A DNA stretch of 64,000 nucleotides, from the NCBI GenBank assembly GCA_017311315.1, contig CM029632.1:12919014-12983013 (forward strand), given 5' to 3'. Of this stretch, positions 20,239 through 31,370 are shown one piece after another. A program made the translations under genes and the position numbers. Within the stretch, counting starts at the first letter, position 1. The number at the start of each line of letters is the position of its first letter. Under the pieces are notes generated by a model that searched no databases, was not told the origin of the DNA, and was given only the letters and a program-made list of their open reading frames with translations. The stretch is from Dendrocalamus latiflorus. Its lineage: Eukaryota > Streptophyta > Magnoliopsida > Poales > Poaceae.

Positions 20239-20885
20239 CGCCATGAAAAATACTATTTTGCAATGCAAGGGGCCTGGGCAACCCAGATAGATGTAAACAG
20301 CTGAAAGAATTGATACATGGAAATGAAATTGATGTGGTAGCTATTCAGGAAACTATTAGAGCTTATTTCTCAGTTAAAGAGTTGAACCAGTTTGGAATTA
20401 GAGGTGACTTTGTCTGGAACTTTATTCCCTCCAGAGGTCATTCTGGAGGTCTGCTTTTGGGAGCCAATCAAAACTTCCTGGAAGTTAAGAGCCGTGATAA
20501 AAGGAGAATTTTTTTGTTAGTATACAGCTGGAAGACAAGAAGAGTAGAAAAGTCTCTGAGATGGTAAATCTGTTGTCCAGTGCAATATGACAGAAAAGCC
20601 TCGTTTTTGGCTGAATTGCAACAGAAAGTAGAGCGCTGTGAATATCCAATCATGTTAGGAGGTGATTTTAATCTGATCAGAAACCCTTCAGAGAAATCTT
20701 CTGCAGATAATTATACTTCGCAGATGGAGTTCTTTAACTGGTTCATTGCAGATTGTTAACTGAGAGTTGCACAGGGCAGGGAGCAAATATACATGAACTA
20801 ATAAACAGGAAACACCCATTATGAGCAACGTTGATAGAGTTCTAGTCAGTGCAGATTGTGAACAGCTGTTCCCATTGGCAACAGT
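20239..20885 (+). pseudogene. LINE endonuclease (APE-type) fragment, broken frame
   Basis: In shifting frames the sequence reads like the N-terminal endonuclease of a plant LINE ORF2: a GLGNPDRCKQLKEL-type start, IDVVAIQET, GHSGGLLLG, then GGDFNLIRNPSEK and a VDRVL block. At least one stop and frameshifts interrupt it, and the RT region is missing. It is cut off at about 20885, where a repeat arm with a GGAGGAGGGTGAATAGG end begins. Confidence 0.75.
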
Positions 20886-22080
20886 TGTAGGACTGAAGAT
20901 GGCGAAGGGAGGAGGGTGAATAGGAGCCACACCGAAAATGATTTCTCTAAAATCTTTTATTTCAAGATTGTTAAGTCATTCACTCTAATAGTTATAGAAA
21001 GCTAGGAAGATTAGAGCCTAAATACTTTTAAAGAAATCACTAAGAAAAAACCAAACCAAACGGAAATTGACACCTCAAAGCGGTACTACGACCATGTAGG
21101 TGCGGTACTATTGCTGCGGGACAATATGTACATTTCTCTCAGATCAGTATTAGGAAATTTAGCCTGAACAAAACAAAAAATCACACAACGTTTACATGAA
21201 ATATCCAAATTACTTGAAACTTGTCATGCACCTTCTCTAGGATGCGAGAAACCTATTCCAATTAACGATCGAGAGAATTGTTGCTAAAGTTATCATATAT
21301 TTTTTTTATTTGAAGGAATGTTACACTAAAACCAGGCAAAAGCGTGAAACCTCGACTTGCTCTTGCTCGTGAGTTCTGTATGATCTAGGTGACATTGGAT
21401 GGGTTCTCATATGTCATAGTAAGATCATAGCATAAATTCAACCCAAATCACTCACAAGAGTAAAATCCAAAATTTACCTCTCTTAAGGAAAACCGAGTAA
21501 ATTCAAAAACATCCTTTAAATCATACCTAGATGGATGTGATCTTATCTCTAAGAGATATCTTCAACTCTTACACATCCTTGGTATCAGGAAAGATCAAGA
21601 AGAGAGAGATCCAAATAAGAAAACCAAGCAAATCAAGAACACAAGAGAGGATCCATGACACAACTCATTTAGGCAGATCATATTTTATAACCAATCCCTT
21701 AAAATGATGCAGATATAAGCTTAGAGCACATACACAGAGCTCAATATAAGAAAACCCTAACACTAATCTTAAGAGTCTCAGTGACAACTCAATATAGAGC
21801 TTATATAGTGGAGACTTCTTATCTCACACCAAATTAGATACTTCTTAGTGGATCACATCATTTACATATAGGAAAACCCAGTAAGCCACACATAAATGAG
21901 TTTTGCATTACATACACTTGCACGTTTTTCAAAGCATGACTTTCCAAATGCTCAAATAGCCCGATTAGACATTCCATCCACAAAGATGTGACCTAAAATC
22001 ACTTAGGTCAACGCCACGGTTTTGTAAACCGCCACTCCACCAGGTTTCGGACAATTTTCCAAATTGCCATTCACCGGTCT
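20886..22080 (+). repeat. left arm of an unclassified inverted-arm repeat (family A)
   Basis: The arm begins TGTAGGACTGAAGATGGCG followed by GGAGGAGGGTGAATAGG. Internal features include a GGTACTA-type motif near 21080-21115 and a stretch near 21890-21960 that also occurs, more clearly, at 43070-43130. The same terminal sequence occurs inverted at 26205-26227 and 41140-41176. It could be a DNA transposon end or an LTR; the inverted arrangement around the NF-X1 fragment favours the former. Confidence 0.5.
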
Positions 22081-22085
22081 TTACG

Positions 22086-24170
22086 AAGATGCAATGTTCT
22101 GTGACTTGTCATCAAGATCGTACGCCTGTGCTGAGACCATCACCACTTGAAACGGCCAAGTCACACCAAACATCACATGCCATGAGGGAGAGTGCCCCCT
22201 TGCTGGGTGTGTGTCGAGCAGAGGTGAGTTCCGTTGCAGCAAGCCTTGTGGCCGCAAGAACTGTGGGAGGCACAGGTGCAGTGAATGCTGTTGCCCACTG
22301 TCAAAGCCGTTTGCTCAGCATGAAGGCGGCGACTGGGAACCCCATTTCTGCCAGGTACCGTGTGGCAAGAAGCTCCGGTGCGGGCAGCATGGATGTCCAC
22401 TTCTCTGCCACAGCAGTCACTAGCCACCCTACCGCAAGACTATATTCAATGATCTCACTTGTGCTTGTGGCAGGACATCTATTCCGCCACCACTACCTTG
22501 CGGCACACCAACTCCATCATGTCCGCACCAGTGCTTGGTCCCCTAGCCTTGCAGGCATCCAGCCTCGCATCAATGTCATTTTGGGGACTGTCCACCTTGC
22601 GCTGTGCCAGTTATGAGAGAATGCATTGGGGGACATGTGGTGGTGAGGAACATCCCTTGTGGCTCAAAAGATATCAGATGCAACCAACCTTGTGGAAAGA
22701 ACCGGCGATGTGGACTGCATGCTTGCGCCAGGACTTGCCATCCTTCCCCCTGTGATCCGCCGCCTGCAAATGAAGATGCTAGCTCAAGCTCTGGGGGGCA
22801 AAGCTTCGTGTGGACAGGTATGTGGTGTCCCAAGGAGGGAATGTAAGCACACTTGCACTGCCCCATGCCACCCATCATCACCTTGCCCTGATTTGAGATG
22901 TGAATTCCCTGTTACTATTACCTGTTCAATTGTTCTTGTGGCCATATCACTGCAACTGTGCCCTGCAGTGCTGGTGGAACTTCCAATGGTGGTAATATGT
23001 TCGAAGTCTCCATCATACAAAAGCTGCCAATGCAGATCTAGTGGAATCGAATGGGAGGAGGGTGCCTCTTGGGCAAAGGAAGCTTTCTTGTGATGAGGAG
23101 CATGCAAAAATGGAGAGGAATTAGGTACTTGCTGAAGCATTTGATATTACCACGCCCAATTTAGATGCATTGCATTTTGGTGAGAGCTCAAATGCATTGG
23201 ATTTGCTTTCTGACCTTTCCCGGCTTGAGCCAAAGTGGGTGCTGGCCATAGAGGAGAGGTGCATGTTCCTTGTACTTGGGAAGACGAGATGCAATTCTTC
23301 AAGCAACCTCAAGGTCCATGTCTTTTGTCACATGATGAAGGATAAGAGGGATGCTATCAGGGTCATTGCAGATAGGTGGAAGCTTTGTGTTGAGGCAGCT
23401 AGTTGGGAGCCCAAGCGTTTTGTTACCATCCATGTCACACCCAAGTCGAAGCCGCCTGCTCGCATCCTAGGCTCCAAGCCAGGTGTCCCTGTCACTGCTT
23501 CCCATCCCTACTTTGATCCCCTGGTGGACATGGATCCAAGGTTGGTTGTTGCAATGCTGGATCTGCCACGGGATGTTGATGTTAGTGCTCTAGTCTTGAG
23601 GCTTGGTGGGGAGTGTGAATTGGTTTGGCTGAATGACAAGAATGCCGTGGCTGTCTTCAATGATCCAGCTACTCAGCTAGAGCAGCGACAACGCTGAGGC
23701 GGCTGGGTTATGGGTCCGCTTACCAGGGTACTGCAATGTTTTTGCCAAGCAGCAGCGCTCAGGCTTCCTCGTCAGGCAATGTGTGGGTTGCTGCGCAGAA
23801 TGGAGGTTTGGCTGCAAAGGGCAGTGCCAATCCATGGAAGAAGGCCACTGTCGAGCCCGACCCGTCTTCTAGACTCTGGACTGGTGTGATTGGTCATGCT
23901 CCAGGGTCAGTGTGGAGATGCAGTGATACTGCTGCTCAAGTTATGGGGACTCAGAACCGATGGAACGTTCTGGAGTGCAATGCTGCCATGAGCTCCAAGC
24001 CAGTCGACGAGCGTAAGCCTGCCACTCGCATTGACGCTGGATCTAGTGTAGAACCGGACGCTGGGCCGTTGGTCAGCAAGTTGCAGTCGGATGTCGAAGT
24101 GGATGACTGGGAAGATGAAGTACCATGTGAAAAGGTGCAGGATACTATTGTGATGAATCATTACAAATTT
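22086..24170 (+). pseudogene. NFXL1: NF-X1-type zinc finger protein (NFXL1), C-terminal part, decayed
   Basis: Successive frames read as the C-terminal half of plant NFXL1: Cys/His-rich NF-X1 fingers (PCGRKNCGRHRCSE, PCGKKLRCGQHGC, PCGKNRRCGLHAC), then the region around the R3H domain (ALHFGE, KWVLAIEERC, KDKRDAIRVIADRWKL, PHDPLVDMDPRLVV-like), and an acidic tail with DDWEDEVPCE. In-frame TAG codons occur near 22424 and 22545, and frameshifts near 22815, 22920, 23050 and 23690. The N-terminal RING and first fingers are absent. NFXL1 proteins act as nuclear regulators of stress responses in plants; this copy cannot make one. It lies between inverted arms of repeat family A, suggesting capture or insertion. 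Confidence 0.85.
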
Positions 24171-24214
24171 TGTAGAGTGGTGAAATGGTTTTGCAAAGAT
24201 TGCATTTGATCTTC

Positions 24215-26227
24215 TAGAAGTGTCAGGAAAATCGGAAGTACCACAGGTATAAATACGGTAGTTCCGTTTAGCGGAAGTGTCGCATGTAAAAGTGCGGAAG
24301 TACCGTTTGGTGAAAGTACTGGCTTGAGTTATGGTATGTTTTTTCAGAGAACTTCAGGTGAGGTTTTTAGCGTGCGGAAGTACCGTTTTAGGAGGTAGTA
24401 GTTTCGCATTGCGGAAGTACCGACGTGTTAGGCGTGGTACTTTCGATCTTACAAGAAAACAGGGGTTTTGGGAATTGATTCATGGATTGAGTTGGGATAA
24501 CCTAGGTTAATGGATTAAGGTTGCATGATGCATGTCTTGACTAATATATGTTAAGTTATGAAGAATTTATGCCTACAAATAATTTCTTTGTCTTTGGATA
24601 TGCAGAGTCAACCGTGATCAACGACGAGGATCGGGGCTAGGCTCATTGAGGAGTTGAGGCCTAGAACGGTCGAAAATGTCGTGTGAGACAGTGAGCTCAA
24701 ACATGGCACGAGAAAAACGGGAAATGTTGAAGGCAAGTTCGAACGGCGAGATATCGCCAAGTAGCTTGTACGGGTCAAGTGAGCTGTGGTTCGGTGGAAA
24801 CGGGACGGGAGAGACTTGGCGATGCGTGACAAGCTAGTGGTGCATCTACATATAGCAAGCATGACGATTGTTTGCAATGGTTGGTGATGACCAGGTCAAG
24901 AAAAGGTATTTTGGTAGTTTGACCAAAATACTGAAAACCATCTTGGATCAAAATCTCGGCGCAGGATGATGCATTGGAGAGTGGTTTAGGTCAAGGTGGA
25001 GCTGGTTGGATCAAAGCTAAGGATTTAGCGGATGCACACATATGTGCTTTGAAAAGCGTGCATAAGTAAACTTGTTAGAGAGACCCGTGTGTATGGGGTT
25101 AACGCTAAGGATTTAGCGGATGCACACTTATGTGTTTTGAAAAGTATGCATAAGTGAACTTGTAAGAGTAAAACCCGTGTGTATGGTGTTAACGGGTTTC
25201 CCCTACTGTAATAGTGAATAGGATTCATTAAGGGGTGTATGTGGCTGGTTGCTCACCTGTAAAAGGGGTTGGGATGGGGATATGTAGGGTTAACCATCCA
25301 GTCCATCTCATATGCTCTCATCTTTAGGGTTAGAGTTTGAGAGTGAGCTCCTTGTTATTCTTTGTCTTCCAAGGAGGAGTGGCTGTAAAATCTACCTTCT
25401 CAAGTAAGTAATGCATCAATTGTTTTGCATCTCTTGTGTCTTTTTTGTTTTTGATTGATGTGCTTGACTTTGGGTTAGTTTTGATCTATCTTCTTTCCCT
25501 CTAGTGATCTTGTTGTGCCAAAATAGGTAAGAGATGGAGATAATTCTTGGGAATACATCTCCACCTATATAGGCACTTTGATAGCAAGATTCATAAGAAA
25601 ATCCAGTTTTGTTTGATTTTGGCTTATTTGGTCTATCTCTTGATTTGAGGGTTTTTGACTGGAATTCTTTGATGTTCTAGCTTACTGTGACATGTGTGAA
25701 TACAACTAGAGCCAACTTGGCCATCATCTACTCACGAGCAAGTTGTATTCACCATTTGGGGCTTGGCTCGGTTTTGGTGCAACCTTCCAATAAACTAAAA
25801 AAAGATCATAATTTTGACCATGATTTTTATGATCGTTTGTTGGAGTGTTCTTGATATCTTAGTGTAGATCATTGCAGAGTCTCATATCATTTAGATATAT
25901 GGATCAAAAGTTATCTTGATTTTCGTTTTTGAAACCAGGCTGAAAACACTGTTCACCCTGATTTTACTGTAACAGTGAAAGTACCACGATTACTGTAGTG
26001 GTAGTACCGCGGTTGTTATAGCAAGCAGCAGCACCGCAATTATAATGGTGGTAGTTTCGATTTTACTGATTTTTCTTGGATTTTCAGTGTCTCGAATTGC
26101 TAGTTTTTGTAGTGACTTTTCATGCTAATCTTTATAGTCCTGTAGCTATTGTGAAGGATTTGTGAATACTTAGAGAAAAACTAGAAGATATCATTCACTC
26201 CTCTCTATTGTCATATTTGGTCTTTTA
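24215..26227 (-). repeat. right arm of repeat family A
   Basis: Read on the - strand it starts near 26227 with GACCAAATATGACAATAGAG and AGGAGTGAATGAT, the inverted counterpart of the left arm end. Its inner part (24880-25000) matches 43200-43300 inverted (TATTTTGGTCAA..ACCAAAATACC). GGAAGTACCG and AGTACC motifs recur at 24230-24440 and 25980-26060, similar to the repeated motifs of some grass transposon ends. No coding sequence is recognised. Confidence 0.5.
25016..25191. repeat. 88-bp tandem duplication within repeat arm
   Basis: The unit starting GCTAAGGATTTAGCGGATGC occurs at 25016 and 25104, each ending near TGTGTATGGGGTTAACG or its variant. Copies differ at several bases. Confidence 0.85.
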
Positions 26228-27158
26228 GAAGAAGCTCGCGAATGACGAGGCGTTAGGAAGTTCAGTCCAGATGGTTTACTTTTATTCACATCTCTTTTTT
26301 GCTCAATTTTTATTTTGATAGTACGCCGTTAATACCGAGGCTTATATCCTGGTAGTTCTTGGTTGCCTGTTGACTGAATTCAATTGGAAGCACTGATTTT
26401 GTCGCATGGGCTATCCCTCTAAGTCTGGTGCTTTCTTTTGCAGACCTTCATTTGAACTGGGATGGGAAGAAATATGCCGCAAATTTGCTGCCTCTGCTCG
26501 CTTTGTGCGTTTGAATGATACCTTGTGTTGTATATGAATTGCAGCTTGGGCTCTCTTTATCATTGCGTATTGTCGTTTGCTTGCTGGTATTGTGTTAGAT
26601 AGTGCGGGAGAAATGCTGTGCAGATTTTGCTTCTGTTCTACTGTTGATCGTGTTGAGCTGCTTATGGATGCTGTGGCTTGAGCTGCTTACGATGTTTCAT
26701 GAGGCCAACGCTTACGTGTAATGATGTGGTTCATTATCGTTTTATGCTTCTCTTGTGAAAGGGAACAAACCTGTGTACCGATTCTGCTTAATCGATGCCA
26801 CACCATTTGACGATAATTATGTTCCTTTCTTTCTGTGCTCTCGATTAACTGCATTTTTCTTGCCCTTCTTTAATTCGTTCACCTGAATTCTGTTTCAGCT
26901 TGAACGAGTGCAGCTGTGTTCTTTTCTGGTGATTTTTGCGATCCTACAGGCTATCGCTTTACTGCAATATTATTGTATCATCAGTAGGAATCCTGTAGCT
27001 CCTGAGTACGCTGTTGTGGTGGATCCGTGGGGGGCTGCATTAGCAATCAAAGAACAATCTGGCGCGAGTGAGAAGTCAAGCCGGTGAGGTCTCGTTGTTG
27101 GAAACGTTCGGGTGGCACCGACGAGGCGCGAGCTGCCCTGGATTGGCATTCTTTGGTG
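26228..27158. other. no gene recognised; possibly host 3' sequence
   Basis: The sequence has moderate GC, T-rich stretches and no long ORF. It resembles the 3' UTR of a plant gene and may belong to the NF-X1 pseudogene locus. The copia element at 27164 inserted at its right side. Confidence 0.3.
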
Positions 27159-27163
27159 CTTCG

Positions 27164-27335
27164 TATTGCAAGAGTATTGACAAGTGTTGAGAGAGAACTG
27201 TTATGTCTATCTTTATTCTGAATATTTACATGAGTATTTATACATGATGAAAAGATGCCATGAGAAGGAGTCTTTTTGTAAAGGCATCTGTACATTGGGC
27301 ACTGTTTACTTTTGAGGAGTAACTGTTTTGTAACA
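27164..27335 (-). repeat. 3' LTR of the complete copia element
   Basis: On the - strand it begins TGTTACAAAACAGTTACTCC. The target duplication places its end at GCAATA, so the LTR would end in TA instead of the usual CA. Alternatively it ends at TTGCA with a less tidy duplication. Confidence 0.88.
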
Positions 27336-27388
27336 CTCCCCCTTGACCAATGTATCTTCATATGATCACCTTAATTCATCATCTTGAT

Positions 27389-27652
27389 AAACTCCTCCAA
27401 AACCCTGTAGGGAAAAATATGAGGAGAACCGGTAGAGTAGATATGCTATGAAAAACTCCTTTAAAACCCAGTGAGAAAATTTAAGGAGAAAAATGATATG
27501 GCATATATTTGATTATATCTCTTTAAAAACCATTGTGGGAAAATAGAGATATATTTATGATTACGTTGTCATATTGCCTCATTAAAAACCTTTATGAGAA
27601 ACCTTAGAGGGAAAACTCATAAAGGGAAAAAGAGTACAATATTTGTATTGAA
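27389..27652 (-). other. serial stem-loops in the 3' region of the complete copia element
   Basis: Inverted pairs follow one another: CTCCTC/GAGGAG (27392-27397, 27421-27426), CTCCTTTAA/TTAAGGAG (27456-27464, 27481-27488) and TATATCTCT/AGAGATATA (27514-27522, 27545-27553), plus more complex pairing of CTCAT/ATGAG types from 27578 on. On the + strand the loops share AAAACC followed by GGGAAAA or GAGAAAA. Stems vary while the loop stays similar. A similar sequence is common in 3' parts of plant copia elements. Confidence 0.65.
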
Positions 27653-27663
27653 TGGGTTAAGTC

Positions 27664-28540
27664 TTAGGAGATTTCTCCCCCTGACATCTGCAAATCACGT
27701 AGTCTTCGCATACCAATTCCATGAACACATTTTTGAAATATGAAGGTTGGTAATAACTTGGTGAATAAGTCTGCGAGATTATCACAAGACTTAGTTTGCA
27801 GAATATTTATTTCCCCACTCTCTTGCAATTCATGTGGGTAAAATAGTTTAGGAGCAATATGTTTTGTGATATTGCTCTTTATGTAACCCGTTTGCATTTG
27901 AACAACCCAAGCAGCATTATCTTCGTAGATAATGGTAGATGATGCAATAGCACCTATACCACATGATTGTTGTATGTGGTTAATCATTCTGCGAAGCCAT
28001 ACACATTCACGTGATGCTTATATAATGCAATTATTTCAGAATGATTAGTGGATGTAGCCACTAGAGTCTGTTTCGAAGACTTCCAAGAGATGACTGTTCC
28101 ACCATGTAAAAATACAAAGCCTGTTTGAGATCTGGCATTATGGGGATCTGATAGCCAGCATCTGTATATCCTATTAAATCCATATTTTTATTCTTCTGGA
28201 AGAATAGATCGAGATCTTTAGTGCCTTGAAGATATCTAAGGATATGCTTCACTCCTACCCAATATCTTTTGGTTGGAGCGGCGCTATGTCTAGCAAGTAG
28301 ATTTACCGCAAATGCAATATCCGGCCGTGTGCAGTTTGCAAGGTACATAAGCGCTCCGATGGCACTGAGATATGGAACCTCGGGTCCCAATAACTCTTCA
28401 TTATCATCTCGGGGTCTAAATGGATCTTTGACCCTTTCGAGAGATCGAACAACCATGGGGGTTTTCGATGGATATGCTTTGTCCATATTGAATTTCTCCA
28501 ATATGTTTGGACATAGGCTGATTGATGCACTATGATGCAT
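27664..28540 (-). pseudogene. copia connection and RNase H segments
   Basis: Two frames: 28540-28061 with YLSAIGALMYLANCTRPDI and GYTDAGYQ (start of RNase H), and 27987-27664 with IYEDNAAW and the NLADLFTKLLP end typical of copia RNase H. A frameshift near 28060-27990 separates them. The polyprotein ends at 27664. Confidence 0.85.
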
Positions 28541-28565
28541 GTATGAAGGTGCTCAAGTTGTATAC

Positions 28566-29645
28566 CTAAGCTAAATTTGGTTTACCCAAATCCTTCATTT
28601 CAAATTCTGTCATAAGATGATTACGTGCTTCATCTATATCTTGTGTGTTACCAATGATATTAAGATCATCAACATACACAGATATAATGCAAAATCCTGT
28701 TGATGATCTTTTAATGAACACGCATGGGCAATCATCATTGTTGGAGTATACCTTTTTGGTTAGGAACTCACTTAGTCGGTTGTACCAAATTCTACCCGAT
28801 TGTTTCAAGCCGTATAAAGACTTGTTCAATTTTACACAATACATATTGCGATTTGCGTTCGGATTCGGAATTGAAATTCCATCGGGAACTTTCATGTATA
28901 TGTCCGAATCAAGTGACCCATAAAGATATACGGTCACTACATCCATCAACTGAAAAGATAGATGATTTTGTACTGCCAATGAGATTAAGTATCGGAATGT
29001 TATTCCACTCATTACTGGAGAATAAGTTTCATTGAAATCAGTGCCGGGTCTCTGCGTGAACCCTTGTGCTACAAGCCTTGCTTTGTATCTCACCACCTCA
29101 TTGTTTTCATTCCGTTTGCGGACGAAAACCCATTTGAAACCGACAGGGAATACTTTGGGAGGTGTATGTATCACATTGGTGAATACATTTCTTTTCTTGA
29201 GCGAGGCTAACTCCTCTTGAATTGCATCCTTCCATTGAATCCAGTCTGAGCGCTGTTTAAACTCTGCCATGGTCTTGGGATCTGGATCATTTTGAAGGTT
29301 GTTTGCAATTGTTGTGGAGAAATAAATGTCGACAATTGTAGTCTTACGATCGTATGATTCTCCAGAATCAGTATAGTTAGTGGAAATTTCTTGGACCCCT
29401 GATGACTCAATGTTATTTCCCAAAACATTTGAGTCGGGGTATTCTGATGTCCCAGGATCAGTAATTGAGTGCACTGTTGATCTGGGTTCAAGAATCCTTT
29501 GGTGTCTATCAACTGGAGGTTGATCTGCATTTACATTCTTTTGTTTCCTTTGTCGCTTGTTAGAAGCTGTATCCGCCGTATGTACCGTACTTCTCCCCCT
29601 CTTATTTTGAACTGGGAGTTGAGTGGTATTTTGCGGTACCTCCAC
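28566..29645 (-). pseudogene. copia reverse transcriptase segment
   Basis: 359 residues. The first ~130 form the variable linker; RT begins near WIQWKDAIQEELASL and includes KWVFVRKR, KARLVAQGFTQR, the catalytic aspartate block FQLMDVVTVYLYG and the active site SVYVDDL. The usual QMDVKTAFLNG block reads QLMDVVTVYLYG here, a visible departure. The frame ends at GKPNLA just before the connection domain, which continues at 28540 in another frame. Confidence 0.88.
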
Positions 29646-29918
29646 TCTTTCAGGTACATTTCTGGCAGGATTATAGGATTTTAGACACCCTTATAATCAG
29701 TAAATGCATCTGGCAGGTTATTTGCAATGTTTTGCAAATGAATGAGTTTCTGAACTTGAAGTTCAGTCTCTCTGGTACGTGGGTCTGAGGCAGGAATGCC
29801 TTGTACATTCCAATCAATTTCCTGGCATTCAGTTTGGTACTTATTGTCTCCCCTAATGCCGGGAAATATTCCTCATTGAATATGCAATCAGCGTACCAGA
29901 CCGTAAACAGGTCCCCTG

Positions 29919-30812
29919 TTAGGGGCTCGAGGTATTTATGATTGACGGAGATTTATACCCAACATAGATCCCAAGTTTCCTGTGCGGTCCCATTGAGGTA
30001 CGCTGCGGTGGTGAGATCGGTACGTATGTAGCGCAACCGAACTTTCGCAGATGGGAAATATCTGATGGATTTCCACGTACTAATTGTAGCGAGGAATTGC
30101 TATGATAAGCAGTTGGACGCAATTGGATTAAGTCAGCAGCGTGTAAAACTGCATGACCCCAACATGACGTTGGTAAGTTGCAATTCTGTAGTAATGGTCT
30201 TGCAATGAGCTTGATTCTCTTGATAAGAGATTCTGCTAAACCATTTTGTGTATGGACATATGGAACAGAGTGTTGAACTTGTATCCCAAAAGCCATACAA
30301 TCGTCATTGAAGGCATGGGATGTAAATTCAGCAGCATTGTCCATTCGAATTGATTGAATTCGATATTCAGGATAATGTGCTCGTAATTGGATTATTTGAC
30401 CAATTAACTTAGCAAATGCATGATTTCGTGTGGATAAAAGACACACATGTGACCATCTAGTAGATGCGTCAATGAGAACCATGACATATCTGAACGGTCC
30501 ACATAATGGTTGTATAGGACCACATATATCTCCTTGAATGCGTTCAAGAAATTTAAGTGGTTCAGCTCTGATTTTAAGATAAGAGGGTCTTAAAATCAAT
30601 TTTCCGGTGGCACAAGAAGTGCACACAAAATCTGAGGATTCCGGAAATTTTGTATTGAGGTATGTATGACCAATTGAATTGCTAATAATTTTCCTCATCA
30701 CTCCAATGCCTAGATGGCCAAGGCGATCATGCCATGTTTGGAATGTGTTAGTGTTTTGGAAAATTACTTTGTACGCAATATGTTGAATGAGTTTGATGTA
30801 TGTATAGTACAA
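29919..30812 (-). pseudogene. copia integrase segment
   Basis: 297 residues with the N-terminal HHCC zinc site (WHDRLGHLG, CTSCATGK) and the catalytic core: aspartate in GDICGPI, aspartate in RMDNAAEF, glutamate in QNGLAESLIKR. The conserved FGCATYVPI block follows, so the fold looks complete, but the frame is cut from its neighbours. The region 29700-29918 before RT is in other frames. Confidence 0.88.
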
Positions 30813-30908
30813 TCCGGAGTTTAAAGATGGAATTTTTTCTAGTACTTGTTTGCCGTATCCGTTGTTTTTGGTTAAGAGGAGATATTCCTCTTTGTTGTCA
30901 TTGCGGGT

Positions 30909-31172
30909 TTAAACATGGAAACCATTCTGACGGATATCTCTATAACTAAGTAGGGTACGTGTTGAATCGGGATACCAGAGTGCATCCGCAATTTCCAATT
31001 GTGTACCCATAGGGAGAGTGATAGAGGCGCGACCAGAGCCTACTATCGTTGCATCGCGTCCAGCGATGGTTAAAACATTTCCTTTCCTCCTAGTAAGAAT
31101 TAGGAAATATTTTGTGTCCCTAAGTATAGAGTTTGTGGTACCACTATCCACAAGGCATAATTCCTCCTCCAT
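30909..31172 (-). pseudogene. copia protease segment
   Basis: An 87-residue frame with the aspartic protease active site VDSGTTNSIL and the later hydrophobic block VGSGRASITLPMG typical of copia proteases. It is separated by stops or shifts from gag upstream and from integrase downstream. Confidence 0.85.
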
Positions 31173-31370
31173 TGGATTGACTCCAAAAATCTATATACAC
31201 AAAATAAGAATTTAATGAAATTCTTATAATAGTATATAGAATACATACAAACTTTATTGACAATACCGAATGTGTTCGATATATGATTGTAGCATACGAG
31301 CTTACAAAATAGATGACAACTTTATTTATATTACAACACTATAATACTTATTAGCTATGAAACGAGGAGT

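Noticed and set aside
24230..26060. CACTA transposon assignment because of GTACCG-type repeated motifs
   Set aside because: No CACTA terminus is present at either end; the ends read TGTAGGAC and its inverted relative instead.
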